Positions 17,202 through 20,120 of a stretch of DNA of 20,120 nt are shown piece after piece. The stretch is from Azolla pinnata. Its lineage: Eukaryota > Streptophyta > Polypodiopsida > Salviniales > Salviniaceae. The stretch covers positions 1 to 20,120 of the forward strand of contig JBBBWG010011957.1 in the NCBI GenBank assembly GCA_037176905.1, given 5' to 3'. The notes under the pieces are model-generated. The model did not search any database. It saw only the letters and a list, made by a program, of their open reading frames with translations, and was not told the origin of the DNA. The translations under genes and the position numbers were made by a program. Position 1 is the stretch's first letter, and every line of letters begins with the position of its first letter.

Positions 17202-17274
17202 TGATCCTACAACGGATCAAACATAAAATCTATGGTTTCATAGAGCAACACCTTATCCATTGGGCAACAAGCTC
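17202..17274 (-). pseudogene. tRNA-Arg-like core, unit 5
   Basis: A 73-base core with CCTTATCCATTGGGC kept on plus. The B-box is GGATCAAAC. The anticodon position reads ATG (TTTCATAG on plus). Confidence 0.78.
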
Positions 17275-17568
17275 ATTAAAAATAATAAATATGTGTAGCT
17301 ACGTGGTTTGGATTTTTTCAGCTATGATTTGCATTAATCTTGCAGTAAATATTTTAAAATCTCGAAATAAAAAAGTATTTTTTTTTTATGTTTTCAATTG
17401 ATGACAAAGGTTCACCAAGAAAAAAATTTGCACTTAACTAGGTCTTTTTTCTTATATTTTGAATAATAAAGTTCCATATTGACTTGTAATACATGAAGTA
17501 GATTTAGGATCAAGCATTAGTGAATTTTCTCTATTATAAGTCCTTAGTTGTGGACGCGCACAATATAT

Positions 17569-17640
17569 TGATCCTAGTAGGGATCGAACCTACAATAGTT
17601 GGTTTGTATACCAGAACCTTATCCATTGGGCCACAAGAAC
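17569..17640 (-). pseudogene. tRNA-Arg-like core, unit 6
   Basis: A 72-base core with a complete B-box (GGTTCGATCCC on minus) and A-box (TGGCCCAATGGATAAGG). The anticodon reads ACA (TTTGTATA on plus). It is the copy with the cleanest RNA polymerase III boxes. Confidence 0.82.
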
Positions 17641-17725
17641 ATTGAAAATAACAAATATATGAATTTTTTAGCTATGGTTTGCATTGATCCTGCAGTAGAT
17701 ATTTTTAAATCTCGAATTAAAACAA

Positions 17726-17793
17726 TAACTAGGGATCAAACCTAGAATCTCTGGTTTCGTAAACGAGCACCTTATCCATTGGCCCACAAGGCC
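17726..17793 (-). pseudogene. tRNA-Arg-like core, extra copy 7
   Basis: This lies only 157 bp after unit 6, so it is an out-of-register extra copy within a longer unit. The first bases of the T-side acceptor are missing. Anticodon ACG is kept (TTTCGTAA on plus), with CTTATCCATTGGCCC intact. Confidence 0.8.
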
Positions 17794-18085
17794 ATGGAAA
17801 ATAATAAATGTATGCACATACATGCCATTGAGTTTTCTAGATGTGGTCTGCATTGATCTTGCAGTAGATATTTTAAAATCTCAAAATAATTAAAGAAAAT
17901 ATTTATTTGATGTTTTCACTTAATGACAAAGGTTTAGGAATAAAAACTGTAGATTTAACTTGGTCTTTTTTCTTGTATTTTGAAAGCTTTCATTGTAACT
18001 TTATAAGACGTTGAATAGATTCAAGATCAGATGTTTATGAATTTTCTTTAGTATAAGTCCCTCATCATCGACATGTGCAATATAT

Positions 18086-18160
18086 TGATCCTACGAGGGA
18101 TCGAAGCATATAGAGTTTGTGCTTTCGTAAGAAACACCTTATCCATTGGGTCATAGGACC
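18086..18160 (-). pseudogene. tRNA-Arg-like core, unit 8
   Basis: A 75-base core with the B-box side GAGGGATCGAAGC on plus, anticodon ACG kept (TTTCGTAA), and ACCTTATCCATTGGG intact. The acceptor end is GGTCCTA on minus. Confidence 0.78.
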
Positions 18161-18450
18161 ATTAAAAATAATAAACATGTGCAGTCACATGTTTTCGAGC
18201 TTTTGAGCTATGGTCTTCATTGATCGTGCAATAGATATTTTAAAATCTCAAAATAAAAGAAATATATTTATTTGATGTTCTCAATTAATGAAAAATCTCT
18301 ACCAATAAAAGAAATTGCAACTAACTAGATCTATCTTCTTTTATTTTAAGAGTTTGATAGTGATGTTCTAAAAGGTTAACTAGATTTAAGATCCGTAACT
18401 CGTGAATTTTGTCTATTATAAGTCCTTCATCATCAACGCATACAATGTAT

Positions 18451-18523
18451 TGATCGTAATAGGGATATATCCTACAATCTTTGGTTTCGTAGACTAACGT
18501 CTTATCCATTAGCCCAAAGGACT
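18451..18523 (-). pseudogene. tRNA-Arg-like core, unit 9
   Basis: A 73-base core. Anticodon ACG and arm are kept (GGTTTCGTAGAC on plus); the B-box is degraded (GGGATATATCC). Part of a 62-codon minus frame (18321-18509) runs through it, which I do not regard as a gene. Confidence 0.75.
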
Positions 18524-18722
18524 ATTAAAAATAATAAATATATGTAGCTACATGCTATTAATTTTTCTAGTTTTGGTCTGCATTGATCTTGAAGTATATG
18601 TTTTTAAAATCTCCAAATAAAGGAAAATAATTATTTTATGTAAGACGTTGAGTAGGTTTAAGATCAAGTGTTTTTGAATTTTCTCTATTATAAGTCCTTC
18701 GGGATCGACGTGTACAATATAT

Positions 18723-18765
18723 TGATCTTACGAAGGACTGAACCTAGAATTTGTGGTTTTCTAGA
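18723..18765 (-). pseudogene. tRNA-Arg-like half copy 10a
   Basis: Only the T-arm and part of the anticodon arm are present (ACGAAGGACTGAACCTAGAAT on plus). It is joined directly to the next, nearly complete copy, as if by slippage or unequal exchange inside the core. Confidence 0.75.
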
Positions 18766-18766
18766 T

Positions 18767-18830
18767 TGATCCTACTAGGGATTGAACTTAGTTTCGTAGA
18801 TAATCACCTTATACATTGGGCCAGGGGACC
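18767..18830 (-). pseudogene. tRNA-Arg-like core, copy 10b
   Basis: A 64-base core lacking about nine bases between T-arm and anticodon arm. Anticodon ACG is kept (TTTCGTAG on plus). The ends TGATCCTACTAGGG and GGGCCAGGGGACC are recognisable. Confidence 0.75.
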
Positions 18831-19432
18831 ATTGAAAATAATAAATATATGTACCTACATGCTATTGATTTTTCTAGTTGTGGTGTGCATTGATCTTGTA
18901 GTACATATTTTAAAATCTCCAAATAAAATAAAATATTTATTTTATATCTTCACTTCTTTGATGTACGACGTTGAGTAGGTTTAAGATCAGGCATTTATGA
19001 ATTTTCTTTATCATAAGTCCTTCAACATCGACGTGTTCAACATCGACATTGCATGGGTCCTTTAAGATATTTCGAAATCTCAAAATAAAATATTATACTA
19101 AGTTGATGTTTTGAATTTACGACAAAGCTCTACCTATAAAAACATTTGCACATAAGTCTTTCTTTTTGTATTTGAAAAGTTTCATTGTGACTTTATAAGA
19201 TGATTATTAGACTTAAGGTTGAGCATTGGTGAATTTTCTCATGCTTTTAAATTTTCTAGTTATGCTCTCGATTGATCTTGAAGTAGATATTTTAAAATCC
19301 AAAAATAAAAGAATATATTTATTTCATGTTTGCAATTAATGAAAAATCTCTACCAATACAAGAAATTGCAGTTAACTAGGGCTCTCTTCTTTTATTTTAA
19401 AAGTTTCATAATGACATTGTCAAACAATGTAT

Positions 19433-19450
19433 TGATCCAACTAGGGATCC
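19433..19450 (-). pseudogene. tRNA-Arg-like fragment at array edge
   Basis: TGATCCAACTAGGGATCC on plus is the 3' acceptor and T-arm side of a core. It is cut at about 19450, where unrelated, less AT-rich sequence starts, and marks the array boundary. Confidence 0.6.
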
Positions 19451-20031
19451 GACGGTTCATGACATACGTGAAGTATAGTCAGACAAAGCCAAACCGAGCT
19501 AATTGTTAAGTACTTAGACATGGGGTATCGAGTGTGAAATGTAAATATGATATCCTTGATTACCACATCTTTGTATATTGTGGGGTCGTAGACATTCCGG
19601 ACATGTACTGTCACAAGCTCGAGAAGGTATTGACGCGCACTCTGACCAGAGTGATCCGTGACAATGCCCCCACTGTCGTTGAGGGTGTAAAATAATCGGC
19701 CGACATTGTGATCACAACCAGCTTGATCGCTTCTAGAAGCAGTGGCATGGGTGATCCCATCGACATCATCATTCCATCCGCAGCACCCACGATGTCCACA
19801 TCCATATCTCGAACTATGGGAGGCGGGGATCACATGTGGAGATGAACCAAGACTCAATCTGGTCTTACTCGAGGTGGGGCTTGCTCGACTCGATGAGGCC
19901 GAGGCTGATCTAGGGGACATCAGCTGCGATGTGGTGCTGGTCCTAGGCCGAGTGAGAGGGGGAGGCATAACTGGACTCCCTACAGTGGAGTTCGTGGACA
20001 AGTGACGACGCCACTGCATGTCGTGTCGCAC
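19441..20031 (-). CDS. Hypothetical open frame, unknown (possibly truncated)
   Basis: The frame gives 196 codons if counted from GTG at 20031; the first ATG is at 20019, after an in-frame upstream stop. The N-terminal third is rich in Ser, Pro, Thr and Arg (TSTTSQLMSPRSASASSSRA) and probably disordered. A Cys-rich patch follows (GCGHRGCCGW), then a more ordered part (SARQYLLELVTVHVRNVYDP). I recognise no domain. The stop codon lies in the last satellite bases (CTA on plus at 19441), so the C-terminus has been replaced or cut by the array junction. The layout vaguely recalls plant transposon accessory proteins, which is speculation. An overlapping plus-strand frame (19742-20005) is the shadow. 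Confidence 0.3.
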   Translation of the reverse strand: MRHDMQWRRHLSTNSTVGSPVMPPPLTRPRTSTTSQLMSPRSASASSSRASPTSSKTRLSLGSSPHVIPASHSSRYGCGHRGCCGWNDDVDGITHATASRSDQAGCDHNVGRLFYTLNDSGGIVTDHSGQSARQYLLELVTVHVRNVYDPTIYKDVVIKDIIFTFHTRYPMSKYLTISSVWLCLTILHVCHEPSDP

Positions 20032-20120
20032 GACAATTCGAGGGTGTCACGGCCGAGGCTCGTGGACAATGATAGAACTCGAAGACGAGAGTATGACACG
20101 AAGCAGAAGAGAAATAAGAA

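Larger units (their letters stand above)
15855..19450 (-). repeat. tRNA-Arg-derived satellite array, ~12 degenerate units
   Basis: Units recur in a fixed plus-strand order: TAGGTCTTTCTTCTTATATTT; TTTCATAATGACTTTGTAA; GTTGAGTAGATTTAAGATCA; GTGAATTTTCTCTATTATAA; TCGACGCGTACAATATATTG; the inverted tRNA-like core; AAAATAATAAATATATG; GCATTGATCTTGCAGTAGA; TATTTTAAAATCTCGAAATA; ACTTAATGACAAAGCTCTAC. The GGTCTTTC-type box starts near 15855, 16183, 16443, 16780, 17127, 17440, 17962 and 18328, so spacing is mostly 260-370 bp. Later units (18640-19450) are deleted internally. All units share orientation, which separate SINE insertions would not give. The array ends inside a B-box half-site at about 19450. 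Confidence 0.9.

Noticed and set aside
18321..18509. 62-codon minus frame as a conserved small protein of the satellite
   Set aside because: A similar frame is open in some units (near 16800-16910) but interrupted in others (near 17440-17570), so there is no sign of selection for coding.
15980..18830. A cluster of functional tRNA-Arg genes
   Set aside because: Every core has lost stem pairing, the anticodon, or part of an arm; spacers are co-amplified and copies diverge freely.

Overview
This window looks like AT-rich, gene-poor nuclear DNA from a land plant. It is a graveyard of old retrotransposons, tandem repeats and tRNA-derived sequence, and I see no intact host gene. The plant assignment rests on three things: plant-type Ty1/copia pol remnants, a nuclear-type tRNA-Arg(ACG)-derived repeat, and TTTAGGG-like motifs. 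The gypsy elements resemble the Tcn1/Sushi branch of chromoviruses more than the usual angiosperm Tekay, Reina, CRM or Galadriel types. A non-angiosperm vascular plant or a bryophyte is therefore possible, but that is inference only.

Layout: (1) 100-2330 is the 3' half of a Ty1/copia element (integrase-RT linker, RT with its catalytic centre deleted, RNase H, polypurine tract, 3' LTR). (2) 2340-6240 is non-coding, with a 24-bp GATCAGAT minisatellite, a purine-rich tract ending in a 21-bp TTAGGG-containing repeat, and a long hairpin near 5150. (3) 6240-7837 is the 3' half of a Ty3/gypsy chromovirus (integrase with its D,D35E residues still encoded, chromodomain, LTR). (4) 7838-10560 is non-coding, with a 99-bp tandem duplication, a TTTTGC-type short-unit array open in several frames on both strands, a possible solo copia LTR and a hairpin. 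(5) 10560-14815 is a longer copy of the same chromovirus family (end of gag, protease, RT, RNase H, integrase, chromodomain, 3' LTR), broken by stops, frameshifts and catalytic-site changes. Its LTR carries two blocks of 5-bp-phased heat-shock-element modules. (6) 14816-15854 is decayed sequence with an intron-like segment. (7) 15855-19450 is a degenerate tandem array of roughly 12 units, most spaced about 260-370 bp apart, many containing an inverted tRNA-Arg(ACG)-like sequence. (8) 19451-20120 is less AT-rich, with a minus-strand open frame of unknown identity.

Nothing here works as an operon or pathway. The most notable items are the tRNA-Arg-derived satellite and the heat-shock-type LTR of the second chromovirus. 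All protein-family calls come from motif recognition by eye; no search was run.
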